The notes under the pieces: generated by a model
Told to the model about the DNA's origin: nothing
The model's database searches: none
What the model saw: only the letters and a program-made list of their open reading frames with translations
Assembly: GCF_017356015.1 (NCBI RefSeq)
Contig: NZ_JAFIQV010000017.1
Location: forward strand, 1-64,000
Reading direction: 5' to 3'
From: Azospirillum sp. SYSU D00513
Lineage (GTDB): Bacteria > Pseudomonadota > Alphaproteobacteria > Azospirillales > Azospirillaceae
Length of the DNA stretch: 64,000 nucleotides
Translations under genes and position numbers: made by a program
In this document: positions 26,953 through 35,854 of the stretch, one piece after another
Layout of the letters: every line of letters starts with the position of its first letter
How positions within the stretch are numbered: the first letter of the stretch is position 1

Positions 26953-28061
26953 AACGCATCCTTTTCGTAGTTCCGCATCTCCACGGATCCATGCGGCTTC
27001 TCGCAACGACCTTGCGGCACATGCGACGTGACCGTTACAGGGTTACTTTGCTTGTCCTCGAACGAGACTTATCTTTGAAGGATGAATTCCCAAAGGAAGT
27101 TGATTTCCTACTACTCGAAGGCGGCAGATCGCTCCGGTCCCGAATGACAGCTCTGATTGCGATCATCCGTGCTGGGCGTGAGCATGACCTTATCATTTCC
27201 TGGTCTGAACTCACGCCCACATACTTGGCGGCCATCGCGGCATTGATCACGCGGCGCCCAGTGATCAGTTGGATGCACATCCACATTTCGGCGATTTTCC
27301 GCTATCGATTGCGCCCCGAATGGCTACACCGCCCGGTGTTCCATGCCGTTTACCCGCATCTCAATAGCGTCGTCGGCGTCAGTCAGAGCGTATCGCGGGA
27401 TCTGGCTGAAGATTTTCATCTTGAGAATGTACGCTGCATTCCGAATAGCATCGACCTCGAAGAGATCAGCCGTTTGGCACGGGATACCTCGACGACCGTA
27501 GCTGCGGTACCGTTCGCGTCCCCATTGATTGTCGCCGTGGGCGTCTTGGACTTCCAAAAGGGGTTCGACGTACTCATTGCCGCGCACGCGCGCGTGCGGG
27601 CCGCGGGTGTCTTGCATCAGTTGGTTATTGCCGGAAAGGGGAATCTTGAGGAGGACCTGCGCAGGCTCGCTGAACGAGAAGGCGTGAAGGATAGTGTTCA
27701 TTTCGTCGGCTTCCTCAAGAATCCCTATCCGCTCATGGCACGGGCGACCGGCTTCGTCCTTAGTTCAAGATTGGAAGGCTTCGCCCTAGTCGTGGCGGAA
27801 GCGCTCGCGCTTGGGGTGCCGGTCATTGCGACGAACGTCGCCGGGCCTGACGAGATCTTGGACGGCGGTCGATATGGCCCCCTTGTTCCTGTGGATGATA
27901 TCACCGCCATGGCCGAAGCGATGAAGCGGCTGCTGACAGACGGCGAATGGCATGCAGCGCTGGCACGAACCGCGCCGGAGGCCGCCGAACGGTACGACGT
28001 CCGCAGGATCGTGCCACGGATCGAGGCCCTTTTCGACGAGGTGCTCGGAGCGGCTGGATGA
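26949..28061 (+). CDS. GT4-family glycosyltransferase
   Basis: A 370-residue GT-B enzyme. The C-terminal half shows AVGVLDFQKGFDVLIAAHA, VIAGKGNLEEDLRRLA, HFVGFLKNPYPLMARA and the donor-binding SRLEGFALVVAEALALG (E...E motif), followed by PVIATNVAGPDEIL. The ATGA overlap with the polymerase gene (26949-26952) and a second ATGA overlap at its 3' end show tight coupling within the operon. The sugar and linkage cannot be read from sequence. GC content rises again within this gene toward its 3' end. Confidence 0.92.
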   Translation: MKRILFVVPHLHGSMRLLATTLRHMRRDRYRVTLLVLERDLSLKDEFPKEVDFLLLEGGRSLRSRMTALIAIIRAGREHDLIISWSELTPTYLAAIAALITRRPVISWMHIHISAIFRYRLRPEWLHRPVFHAVYPHLNSVVGVSQSVSRDLAEDFHLENVRCIPNSIDLEEISRLARDTSTTVAAVPFASPLIVAVGVLDFQKGFDVLIAAHARVRAAGVLHQLVIAGKGNLEEDLRRLAEREGVKDSVHFVGFLKNPYPLMARATGFVLSSRLEGFALVVAEALALGVPVIATNVAGPDEILDGGRYGPLVPVDDITAMAEAMKRLLTDGEWHAALARTAPEAAERYDVRRIVPRIEALFDEVLGAAG

Positions 28062-29254
28062 ACGTGGACGCCCCGCGCCGCCTGCGTATCCTGCAGGTCC
28101 ACAACCGCTATCAGAAGCACGGTGGTGAGGACAACGTATGCGAGGCCGAACGACTTCTGCTGCAGTCAAATGCATGCGACGTTGTCACCTACACCGAAAC
28201 GAATGAGCGGATTGCAGGAACCGGCAGAATCTCCGCGGCTCTGAACGCAACCTGGTCGCGCGCGTCCTACGCGCGGGTTCGAAAAATCCTGCGTGAAAGC
28301 CGCTTCGACCTCGTCCACGTCCACAATTTTTTTCCGCTCGTCTCGCCTTCGGTCCATCATGCCGCACGGGCCGAAGGCGTTGCCACCGTTCAGACCTTGC
28401 ACAATTACCGGCTTTTTTGTGCCGGCGCGACGATGGTCCGGGACGGCGCGGTCTGCGAGAGCTGCATCGGCCGGCACATTCCATGGCCCGCAATCCGGCA
28501 CCGCTGCTACCGTGGCAGCACGGCCGGCAGCGCAGCGGTGGCGGCCATGCAGGTCGCGCACCGATGGCTGGGCTCGTGGAGCCGCACGACCAGCGCCTTC
28601 ATCGCGCTCAGCGAATTTTCCCGGCGGAAATTCATTGAGTTCGGGCTTCCGGCGGAAAAGCTTCTGGTCAAGCCGAACTTCCTGACGACCACCCCTCCTG
28701 TCGGAGAGGGCCGTGGCGGATACGCCTTGTTCGTCGGGCGTCTCTCTCCCGAAAAGGGTATAGCGACCCTTCTCGACGCATGGCGCCACCTTGGCGGAAG
28801 CCTGCCGTTGCGCGTCATCGGAGAGGGCCCGGAGGCGCCGGCTGTGCGCGCAGCCCTGGCCGGCAGCCCAGGTATTTCCTGGTTGGGACAGCGGTCCTCG
28901 CAGGAGGTCGCACGGCAAATGGCTGGAGCGTCAGTCCTGCTTTTCCCAAGCGAATGGTACGAAGGCTGCCCTCTGGTGCTGCTGGAGGCCTTCGCCGCCG
29001 GCACTCCGGTCATTGCGTCGCGGATTGGATCGGCGGCGGAAATGGTGGAAGAAGGAAGGACGGGCTTGTTCTTCCAGCCCGGCAACGCTGCGGGTTTGGC
29101 AGCAAAGGTCGCATGGTGCTTTGACAATCCCCATCACTTGCTCGCCATGCGCGCGCAAGTGCGGGCTTCCTTCGAGGCCCGCTACACCGCTGAAAGAAAC
29201 TGGACTCAGCTGCTGTCGGTCTATGATCGGGCAATGGCTGCCTCGCGGCAGTGA
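28058..29254 (+). CDS. GT4-family glycosyltransferase
   Basis: A 398-residue GT-B enzyme. The N-terminal domain has VHNRYQKHGGEDNV, and a middle segment with HNYRLFCAGATM and several cysteines (CESCIGRH, RHRCYRG) is typical of a GT4 subgroup that appears to bind a structural metal. The C-terminal donor site is FPSEWYEGCPLVLLEAFAAG, followed by TPVIASRIGSAAEMV. It is the last gene of the flippase operon, started by an ATGA overlap. The gene is back at the high GC of the rest of the window. Confidence 0.92.
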   Translation: MNVDAPRRLRILQVHNRYQKHGGEDNVCEAERLLLQSNACDVVTYTETNERIAGTGRISAALNATWSRASYARVRKILRESRFDLVHVHNFFPLVSPSVHHAARAEGVATVQTLHNYRLFCAGATMVRDGAVCESCIGRHIPWPAIRHRCYRGSTAGSAAVAAMQVAHRWLGSWSRTTSAFIALSEFSRRKFIEFGLPAEKLLVKPNFLTTTPPVGEGRGGYALFVGRLSPEKGIATLLDAWRHLGGSLPLRVIGEGPEAPAVRAALAGSPGISWLGQRSSQEVARQMAGASVLLFPSEWYEGCPLVLLEAFAAGTPVIASRIGSAAEMVEEGRTGLFFQPGNAAGLAAKVAWCFDNPHHLLAMRAQVRASFEARYTAERNWTQLLSVYDRAMAASRQ

Positions 29255-29281
29255 CGCCGCTGAAGACTCGGCTTTCCGACC

Positions 29282-30535
29282 TTATTCACCTCGATTTCCC
29301 CGCCCGCCGAACAGGCTCCCACCGACGATACGGAAGACCCGCACCAGGTAATACAGCCCGTCCAGCCAGGGCGGCAGGGCGACCGCCGCCCGGTCCTTCA
29401 AGGTTGGCCGGGCGTGCATGCCCAGCACGGCGAGCCCGGCCGAAAGCCGCCGATACAAACGGAACTCCCACCAGAGATAGCGCAACCCGCCGACGCGCGC
29501 GATCGCATCGACATCATTGGCCAGACCGTCGCCGTCAATGACGGGCGGCAGCAGCGCAAGCGCGCGCCGCGCGGCCCTCATGGCCGATGGCAAGGCCAGG
29601 ACCGGCGACGGCACGGGCGTCCCGAACAGCTCCTGCGCAAGATGCAGCCCCAGCGCGAGGTGCCGCTCGGTGTTGGTCCGCAAGGCGAGGTCGAGGACCG
29701 CGGTCCAGTCGATGCTCTCCCGCCGCGCCGCCGCCGCCATGTCCGCCGCCCAGAACAGCCGGCGCCACAGGTGCTTGGTGCCGTGCAGCGCGGCGAAGCA
29801 CAGGGCGGTTTCCGGCGCCGGGATCCTCACCGCGCGCCCGGCGACCGTCATGGTCACCGCCGTCTCGAACGGGCGCACGACCGCCATCGGGAACAGCCGG
29901 TCATCGGCGATGAAGCGCGTGTGCAGTTCCACGCAATGGCCGGACACGGGGTGGACGAGTTCGACCTCGTTCACCGGCGCCAACCCGGCGCGTTCCGGGT
30001 CGTCGGCGGCGGTGGAACGGTAGCCCAGCCGGTTCAACAAGGCCAGCGCCGCCTCCTCCGCCTCCGGCCGGACCATCAGGTCGATGTCGCGGGACGCCCG
30101 CCCGTTCGGATCGCCATGGATCTGGATCGCGAACGGCGCTCCCTTCAGGACGAGCACCTCGATGCCCTCCCCTTCCAGCGCCCCGACGAGCCGCAGCATC
30201 TCGGCGTTGCGCGCCAGGATCTGCATCGCCGTCCGCTGCCGCAGCAGCGCCAGTGCGGCACGGATCCGCTCGGGCATCGCGACGGCCGGATCGAGCGCCG
30301 GCCCCAGGAGCGGCGCGACCCGATGATGACGGGCCATGCGCAGAAAGCGGTCCCAGTCGATGCCGCGCTCCGGAAGGGGTGGCGGCGCGCCCTGCCCCAT
30401 CGCGATGATGCCGCAAAGCAGGCTTATCTCGGGCGATCCGGTCCAGCGCGCCGTCATCAGGAACCCAGGTGACGGCTCGGGACGAGCCTCGGCAAGGGTG
30501 AGGGCGACCGGCATGGGAGCATCCGAAGAAATCAT
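29282..30535 (-). CDS. nucleotidyltransferase-family protein (NTP_transf_5 type)
   Basis: About 417 residues. The polymerase-beta-like nucleotidyltransferase signature is VLVLKGAPFAIQIHGD followed by the glycine-Ser pattern and the acidic pair in GRASRDIDLMV, with a later acidic strand VELHTRF. Proteins of this type recur in lasso-peptide loci that carry an HprK-like kinase (paeninodin and pseudomycoidin types), where one has been linked to modification of the phosphorylated peptide. That fits the kinase at 39.6 kb here. The protein could instead serve the adjacent exopolysaccharide locus. Start codons at 30535 and 30514 are both possible; neither has a strong ribosome site. Confidence 0.8.
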   Translation of the reverse strand: MISSDAPMPVALTLAEARPEPSPGFLMTARWTGSPEISLLCGIIAMGQGAPPPLPERGIDWDRFLRMARHHRVAPLLGPALDPAVAMPERIRAALALLRQRTAMQILARNAEMLRLVGALEGEGIEVLVLKGAPFAIQIHGDPNGRASRDIDLMVRPEAEEAALALLNRLGYRSTAADDPERAGLAPVNEVELVHPVSGHCVELHTRFIADDRLFPMAVVRPFETAVTMTVAGRAVRIPAPETALCFAALHGTKHLWRRLFWAADMAAAARRESIDWTAVLDLALRTNTERHLALGLHLAQELFGTPVPSPVLALPSAMRAARRALALLPPVIDGDGLANDVDAIARVGGLRYLWWEFRLYRRLSAGLAVLGMHARPTLKDRAAVALPPWLDGLYYLVRVFRIVGGSLFGGRGNRGE

Positions 30536-30888
30536 GATTGCAGGTCGGATGTGAGGTCGGGCATTGAGAAGCCTATGACGAACGCGCCTCTTGCCGACGC
30601 CGGGAACCAGCCGAAGGGCACCACTTGATAGCACGGCGAATGTCATCCGGCCTTGTGGAAAAAGCTGGTCACTCGCCTTCTGGTCGGTGCGATGGTGCCC
30701 AAGATCAACAGCCTGTGACATCGGCGCGGGCTATGCCGGACGGCAGCTGCGGGCGCCACGCTCCCTTTGCTAGAAGGAACCTTTCCCACGGAAAAACCCG
30801 CGCTGTGACGTGAGCCGCACGGTGAACCCCGGACAGCCCGCCCGGCGGTCTCCCTTTCAACCCTCGCATGAGCTGAGGAACGAGCGAC
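30536..30888. other. divergent intergenic region between the nucleotidyltransferase and ABC exporter genes
   Basis: About 350 bp that must hold the promoters of both genes. No strong -35/-10 pair, hairpin or small gene was identified. The ABC exporter start is preceded by a clear GAGGA. Confidence 0.4.
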
Positions 30889-32640
30889 ATGGGTGGTGAT
30901 TTTCGGCGCCTGGTCCGGCGCATCCTGTCCCTCGGGCGTGGCCGGCTGTTCGCGCTGGCGCTGCTGTCGGTGGCGGCGGCGCTGGCCGAGGGTGCGGGGA
31001 TCATGCTGCTGGTGCCCCTGCTGGACGTGCTGGGCGTCACCGGGTCGCGCCGCATGGTCGAGGGGCTGGGGGCGCTGCTCGGGCCGCTGGCCTCGCTGGA
31101 AGGCGCGCTGGCGCTCTATGCGCTGCTCGCCGGGGCGGCGGCGCTGGTCATCCGGACGCGCGCCATCGCCGCCACGCGGCTGCGGCTGCGCTTCGTCGAC
31201 GATCTGCGGCAGGAGCTGCACGCGGCGGTCCTGGGCATGGAATGGACGGCCTTCCAGCGCCTGCGCGCCGCCGACGTCACGCATGTCATCATGGGGGAGG
31301 TCGGGCGCGCCGGTCTCGCGGTGGACACGCTGGCCAGCTTGCTCGCCGCCGGCATCACCATTCCCGTGCTGCTCGGCGTCGCCTTCGGCCTGTCGCCGGC
31401 GATGACGCTGGCGACGCTCGGCGCGGCGGCGGTCGTGGCGCTGCTGTCCCGGCCGCTCGACCGCCGCCACGCCCTGCTCGGCCGCGCCCTGGGCGAGGCT
31501 CACCGCGGCCTCAACGCCGATCTCACCGACGATCTCTCCGGCTTGCGGGTGGTCAAGAGCTTCGCCGCGGAGGACGGCCGGGCGGCCCTCTTCGCCTCGC
31601 GGCTGGGCGACCTGCGCGCGCGCCAGCTCGACCATGCGGCAACGATGGCGACCGGCGGTGCCGTGGTGCGCGCGGCGGCCGCCGTCTCGGCGGCGCTGGC
31701 CGTGGCGGTGGCGGTGCGGGGTTTCGGCATGGGGGTGGCGGACGCGCTCGTCTTCGTGCTGGCCTTCGGACGGCTGATGATGGCGGGGCTGCGGCTTCAG
31801 GAGCAGTGGCGCCGCCTTCTGAACGCCCTGCCCGGCCACGCCGCGGCGGAGACGCTGCTCGACCGCTGCCAGGCCGCCGCCGAGCCGCCCGCCAGCGCCG
31901 AAGCTCCCGCCCTTGCCCGCGAGATCCGCCTGGAGGGAGTAGCGGCGCGCCATGGCGGGGCCGAGGCGCCGGCCCTGCGCGGCATCGACGCCGTCATTCC
32001 GGCCGGCCGGACCACCGCCATCGTCGGCCCGTCCGGCGCCGGCAAATCGACGCTGGCCGACCTGCTGCTCGGCCTGCTGGAGCCGGAACAAGGTCGCCTC
32101 CTCGCGGACGGCGTTCCGGTCGCCGGTGCGGACCGGACCGCTTGGCGGCGCAGTGTCGGCTATGTGCCGCAGGACGCCTTCCTCTTCCATGACACCATCC
32201 GCGCGAACCTGCTGCTCGCAGCACCCCACGCGGATGAGCCCGGGCTGTGGCGGGCGCTGGAGGACGCGGCGGTGGCGGACGTGGTGCGCAACCTGCCGCA
32301 GGGCCTGGATACGGTGGTGGGCGACCGGGGCGCGCGGCTGTCCGGCGGCGAAAGGCAGCGCGTGGCGCTGGCGCGGGCTCTCCTGCGCCGCCCGGCCCTC
32401 CTGATCCTCGACGAGGCCACCTCCGCGCTCGATGCCGGGACGGAGGAACGGGTTGCGGAAACGCTGAGGCGTCTGCGAGGGGCGGCGACGCTGATCGTCG
32501 TCGCCCACCGGCCCGGCACCGTGCGCGGCGCCGACCAGGTGCTCGTGCTGGAAGCGGGAGGGCTGGTGGCCTCCGGCGGATGGGAGGAGGTCCGGGCCAG
32601 CGCCGGCGGGCGGCTAGCCGCCCTGGGCATGGCGGGCTGA
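30889..32640 (+). CDS. ABC exporter, candidate lasso-peptide transporter
   Basis: A 583-residue half-transporter with membrane and ATPase domains fused. Six membrane helices lie in residues 20-320. The ATPase has Walker A GPSGAGKST near residue 378, the signature LSGGERQRV near 483, Walker B LLILDEATSALDA near 503, and the His switch in VAHRPG. This size and layout match the D component of lasso loci (McjD type), which exports the mature peptide and gives self-immunity. The link to the precursor at 39 kb is by locus content, since the genes are 6 kb apart. Lipid or glycan export for the neighbouring polysaccharide locus is the alternative. GAGGA lies about 9 bases before the ATG. Confidence 0.85.
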   Translation: MGGDFRRLVRRILSLGRGRLFALALLSVAAALAEGAGIMLLVPLLDVLGVTGSRRMVEGLGALLGPLASLEGALALYALLAGAAALVIRTRAIAATRLRLRFVDDLRQELHAAVLGMEWTAFQRLRAADVTHVIMGEVGRAGLAVDTLASLLAAGITIPVLLGVAFGLSPAMTLATLGAAAVVALLSRPLDRRHALLGRALGEAHRGLNADLTDDLSGLRVVKSFAAEDGRAALFASRLGDLRARQLDHAATMATGGAVVRAAAAVSAALAVAVAVRGFGMGVADALVFVLAFGRLMMAGLRLQEQWRRLLNALPGHAAAETLLDRCQAAAEPPASAEAPALAREIRLEGVAARHGGAEAPALRGIDAVIPAGRTTAIVGPSGAGKSTLADLLLGLLEPEQGRLLADGVPVAGADRTAWRRSVGYVPQDAFLFHDTIRANLLLAAPHADEPGLWRALEDAAVADVVRNLPQGLDTVVGDRGARLSGGERQRVALARALLRRPALLILDEATSALDAGTEERVAETLRRLRGAATLIVVAHRPGTVRGADQVLVLEAGGLVASGGWEEVRASAGGRLAALGMAG

Positions 32641-32647
32641 TCCCGCC

Positions 32648-33400
32648 TCAGAAGGGCGGAACCGTGCCGGGCAGCCAGCGGCCGCGCATCCAGCGGCGGG
32701 CGGCGGCGTTCAGCTTTCCGGCATAGTCGGGATAATCGGTGCCGATCAGCGGAAGGCCGAAGGACTCGATCGTGGCGCGGATGCCGGCGTCGTCCAGGGT
32801 CCGGCCGGCGGCGACGGCGTGGCGCGCGATCTCCATCTCCTGCCCCCAGAAGTAGATTTCCTTCGCCTGGACGTTCGCCTGCATGCGGCGCACCTCCTCC
32901 ACCCGGCCGTCGGAGACCAGGGGCAGCCAGATGTCGGGCATCAGCAGGTCCACGGGCTCGCGCGGTGTCCACTCATAGGCGTTGCCCCGCTCCACCCGGA
33001 TCTTGGCGCGGGCCTGCTCCGGCAACTGCGAGAAGACGTCCAGCTCCCGGTGCAGCGCCAGCACGTCCTCGTCCAGCTCCACGACGGTGACGGCGGTGAC
33101 CTCGTCGCGCAGCGCGCTGACGCAGGCCGCCCAGCCCATGCCCATGCCGAAGATCACGACATGGCCGTGCGCCAGCCGCACGCCGATCTCCTGGCTTTCC
33201 AGTTCCATCGGCGTCATCGACATCCAGGTCGCGCCCCGCCGGACGAGGCCGACCATGTTGACCGCGAGGACCGGGCCGGACCAGTAGCCGGGGCAGAGGA
33301 CCGTGGCCGGACGGCGGAGTTCCCACTCGCCGCTGCTCATAGGCCGGTAAGCCGGGATGAACAGGTCCGTCTGGAATTGTGGAAGGTCCGGAAGCATCAT
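32648..33400 (-). CDS. methyltransferase-like protein (spermidine synthase-like fold)
   Basis: A 250-residue protein with a Rossmann-type glycine motif VVIFGMGMGWAACVSAL near residue 80, an acidic strand end VTVVELDEDVLALH near residue 105, and a later LLMPDIWLPLV where catalytic Asp residues sit in the spermidine synthase/methyltransferase fold. The substrate is unknown. It converges on the ABC exporter gene with a 7-bp gap. Its place in the lasso region makes a methylation step possible but unproven. GGAG lies 7 bases before the ATG at 33400; a second ATG follows directly. Confidence 0.6.
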   Translation of the reverse strand: MMLPDLPQFQTDLFIPAYRPMSSGEWELRRPATVLCPGYWSGPVLAVNMVGLVRRGATWMSMTPMELESQEIGVRLAHGHVVIFGMGMGWAACVSALRDEVTAVTVVELDEDVLALHRELDVFSQLPEQARAKIRVERGNAYEWTPREPVDLLMPDIWLPLVSDGRVEEVRRMQANVQAKEIYFWGQEMEIARHAVAAGRTLDDAGIRATIESFGLPLIGTDYPDYAGKLNAAARRWMRGRWLPGTVPPF

Positions 33401-33729
33401 CGGTTCGCTCCAGTTACAGGTCGGGGTTTCGAGTCGGGGTTCTTGAAAGGGGTGGGCGCTGCAGTCGGAATGCGCGCGTTCGCCGTGTCATCACGATTCA
33501 GGCGACCGTTCATCAAGGACAATCATGCAGAACCACCTGATGCAGGCCGATCGTGATCCCATGGTCAAAGGACGCGAACATCAAACCATCTCCAATGAAG
33601 CGACGGAGCCCTGCGGTGCGTTTTGCCCCAGCGTTTCTTGGGAGACATTGCGCAATATGCCTCTACCTGGACCACAATATTTTTGATATGCTTCTCGTCA
33701 TCATACATATCGCGTCAGGATGTTGCCCG
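33401..33729. other. intergenic region with an AT-rich patch
   Basis: About 330 bp between divergently transcribed genes. The last 80 bp (about 33650-33720) are markedly AT-rich and probably hold the promoter of the DUF6916-like gene. No repeat or additional gene was recognised. Confidence 0.4.
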
Positions 33730-34032
33730 ATGCTCGAGCGTTTGACCGTGAAAGATTTCGAACCCCTGGTCGGCCAGGGCTTCCGCGTCAGCTATCCCGC
33801 CCATGCCGAGACGCTGACGCTGACAGAGGCATCCCTCCTGCCTCGCCATGTGCCGCCCGAGGGCCACCGGGCCGCCTTCTCGCTGGTGTTCGAGGGGGAA
33901 AGCCGGGAGATCCACCTGAATCAGAAGATCCACCGGCTGGAGAACGACACCATGGGGCAGTTCGACCTGTTCCTGGTGCCGATCGGCCGCACGGAGGCGG
34001 GCACCTTCCGCTACGAGGCCGTGTTCACCTGA
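33730..34032 (+). CDS. DUF6916-like small protein
   Basis: A 100-residue soluble protein (MLERLTVKDFEPLVGQGFRV, quoted start). It has the compact beta-rich pattern (SLVFEGESREIHLNQKIHRLEN, quoted in part, then FDLFLVPIGRTE) of a small family I know as a companion of tail-collar protein genes. No catalytic motif is visible. The ATG at 33730 has AGGA 9 bases upstream; longer in-frame starts lack sites. It is convergent with the GNAT and tail-collar genes, which agrees with the usual companionship. Function unknown. Confidence 0.65.
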   Translation: MLERLTVKDFEPLVGQGFRVSYPAHAETLTLTEASLLPRHVPPEGHRAAFSLVFEGESREIHLNQKIHRLENDTMGQFDLFLVPIGRTEAGTFRYEAVFT

Positions 34033-34051
34033 CGCGGTGGAGGCTGGCCGG

Positions 34052-34570
34052 TCAGGCGACCGGCCATTCCAGCAGGAAATAGACATCGCCCTCCTGCACC
34101 GGCTGGAACCCCAGCCGCCGGTACAGGCGCAGCGCGGGGTTCTGCCTTTCCACATGGATGCTGACCTTGGCGGCGCCGGTGGCGCGGGCATGGTCCTGCA
34201 CAGCCGCGATCAGGCCTCCGCCGAATCCCCGGTTGCGGTAGGGCGGCATGAAGGCGATGTCGATGATGCGCAGGTCGCCGCCGCTGTCCATCTGCAGATA
34301 TAGGCGCCCGGCTGGCTGCCCTTCCACCTCCACGATACCCCAGGCGGCGCCGGGATAGTGCGTGTCATAATGAACGGACTGCAGGCGGAACTGGTCGTGC
34401 AGGAAGGCCAGTGCCATCTCCTGCGGCCAGCCAGCGGCCTTGACCTCCTCCCAGCGGTAGGCGACGTAGACGTCGCGCACGAACTCGGTGTCCGCCTTGC
34501 TACGGTGGCGCAGAGTGACGCCGCGTGCCGCGAGATCCGGGGGAACGGCGGGAAGATCGGTGTGGGGCAT
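34052..34570 (-). CDS. GNAT-family N-acetyltransferase
   Basis: A 172-residue acetyltransferase. The acetyl-CoA binding loop is in IAFMPPYRNRGFGGGLI (R/QxxGxG/A pattern as RNRGFGGG). The strands before it (GRLYLQMDSGGDLRIID) and the C-terminal ALRLYRRLGFQPV complete the GNAT fold. It lies directly downstream of the three tail-collar genes on the same strand (62 bp), so it is probably part of their operon. The target, protein or small molecule, is unknown. Confidence 0.85.
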   Translation of the reverse strand: MPHTDLPAVPPDLAARGVTLRHRSKADTEFVRDVYVAYRWEEVKAAGWPQEMALAFLHDQFRLQSVHYDTHYPGAAWGIVEVEGQPAGRLYLQMDSGGDLRIIDIAFMPPYRNRGFGGGLIAAVQDHARATGAAKVSIHVERQNPALRLYRRLGFQPVQEGDVYFLLEWPVA

Positions 34571-34632
34571 GGCACCGGAAAATGACTGGAGGAACGGGGA
34601 GCCCGGCAGCAACCGCCGCCGGGCCGACGCCG

Positions 34633-35193
34633 TCAGTTCCGCACCGGGAACGCGGCGCCTTCGTAGCAGATGTAGTATCCGAGCGCCAGGAAGGGCTGCC
34701 GGTTCTCGTGTGCCTGGCCCAGGCCATTGTATGGAGCGACAGTGCCAGGGGCGAGTGTCACAGTGCCGGACGCCGGTTCGGGCGCGAAAGCCGAGCTGCT
34801 CTTGTTGCCGCTCGATGACAGCAAAACCGGTCCCGATAGCCAGTTGCCCTGCGCTGCCGCCACGCGCACCGTGCCGGCAGCAACGGCACCGGTAAAGGTG
34901 TGGGTGTGCGGCGGGACTTGGTTCGTCGTCAGAGTTACGCCGGTTTCACCACCGAATGCGGCGACCTGTGGGTCGAAGGCGTCCAGCGGGTCGTCGCCAG
35001 CGGCGACCGCCACCCGTCCCTGCAGGTTCGGGATATTGAAGTGGGTCTGGTTGTCGCCGCCGTAGGTGAAACCGATCACCGCGAACAGCGCCTGATAGTT
35101 CTGCATAGGCAGGGTCCGACCGTCGCAGAGCATCCATCCCTGCGGTTGGAACCCGAACGCGAAGAGGCGGATCTCGCCGTAGAATGCATCCAT
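34633..35193 (-). CDS. tail-collar domain protein (MdpB-like), third of three
   Basis: A 186-residue protein of the phage tail-collar family. It starts with the conserved GEIRLFAFGFQPQGWMLCDG, continues with FAVIGFTYGGDNQTHFNIPN and LQGRVAVAAGD, and ends with ENRQPFLALGYYICYEGAAF. The fold is related to the receptor-binding end of phage fibres, but bacterial chromosomal copies occur in sets without other phage genes, as here. AGGAG lies 8 bases before the ATG. It is the last collar gene of the operon. Function in the host is not established. Confidence 0.85.
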   Translation of the reverse strand: MDAFYGEIRLFAFGFQPQGWMLCDGRTLPMQNYQALFAVIGFTYGGDNQTHFNIPNLQGRVAVAAGDDPLDAFDPQVAAFGGETGVTLTTNQVPPHTHTFTGAVAAGTVRVAAAQGNWLSGPVLLSSSGNKSSSAFAPEPASGTVTLAPGTVAPYNGLGQAHENRQPFLALGYYICYEGAAFPVRN

Positions 35194-35215
35194 GATCGCG
35201 ACTCCTAATCGTCGG

Positions 35216-35770
35216 TTACGGCCGGTCGGGGTACAGGCCTGCGCTGGCGCAGATGATGTAGTTGATGCACAGGTACGGCATCAGGTTGTCGTGCGGCTGG
35301 CTGCCGCCTGGGGCCATCGTCACCATGTCGGTGTCCATAACCTGCATTGTCAGCGGGTTGGCGGTGGGCGGCGCGTAGCGCACCACGTTGCCGGCCGCCG
35401 TCGCCTGCACCGGCTGCGCCAAGCCGACGCCGGCGGCGACGTTCGTCAGCGTCGCCTGCGTGTTGCTGGCGTTCACCGTGTGGGTGTGAGCCGGCATGTT
35501 GACGGTCTGAATCTGGACCGTCGAGGTGCCGTCCTTCTGGCCGAGGGTGCGCGGCGTGAGGTTCGGTCCGTTGCCCTGGCCCACGGGGATGCGACCGCGC
35601 AGATCGGGCAAAGCGAAGGTGCTGACGCCGTCACCACCCCAGGCGATGCCGAGTAGCGAATAGAGTGCCTGGTACTGCTGGATGTTCAGCAGGCTGCCGT
35701 CGCAGATATGCCAGTCCGCGGGCGCGTAGTTGCCCGCGAACATACGGATTTCACCCAAATAGGGATCCAT
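35216..35770 (-). CDS. tail-collar domain protein (MdpB-like), second of three
   Basis: A 184-residue paralogue of the other two collar proteins: YLGEIRMFAGNYAPADWHIC, then LYSLLGIAWGGDGVSTFALP and DLRGRIPVGQGNGPNLTPR, and a C-terminal HDNLMPYLCINYIICASAG. The Thr/Asn/Val-rich middle differs most between copies, as expected for an exposed binding region. The ATG at 35770 has GAGG 8 bases upstream, better than an ATG at 35794. Confidence 0.85.
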   Translation of the reverse strand: MDPYLGEIRMFAGNYAPADWHICDGSLLNIQQYQALYSLLGIAWGGDGVSTFALPDLRGRIPVGQGNGPNLTPRTLGQKDGTSTVQIQTVNMPAHTHTVNASNTQATLTNVAAGVGLAQPVQATAAGNVVRYAPPTANPLTMQVMDTDMVTMAPGGSQPHDNLMPYLCINYIICASAGLYPDRP

Positions 35771-35854
35771 GGAAATGTCCTCATCACTGGCCACGACATC
35801 CCGTGGGGTACGGGGGCGGCGATGAATAGGGAAAGGGCGTTGCGCGGCTGGAAC

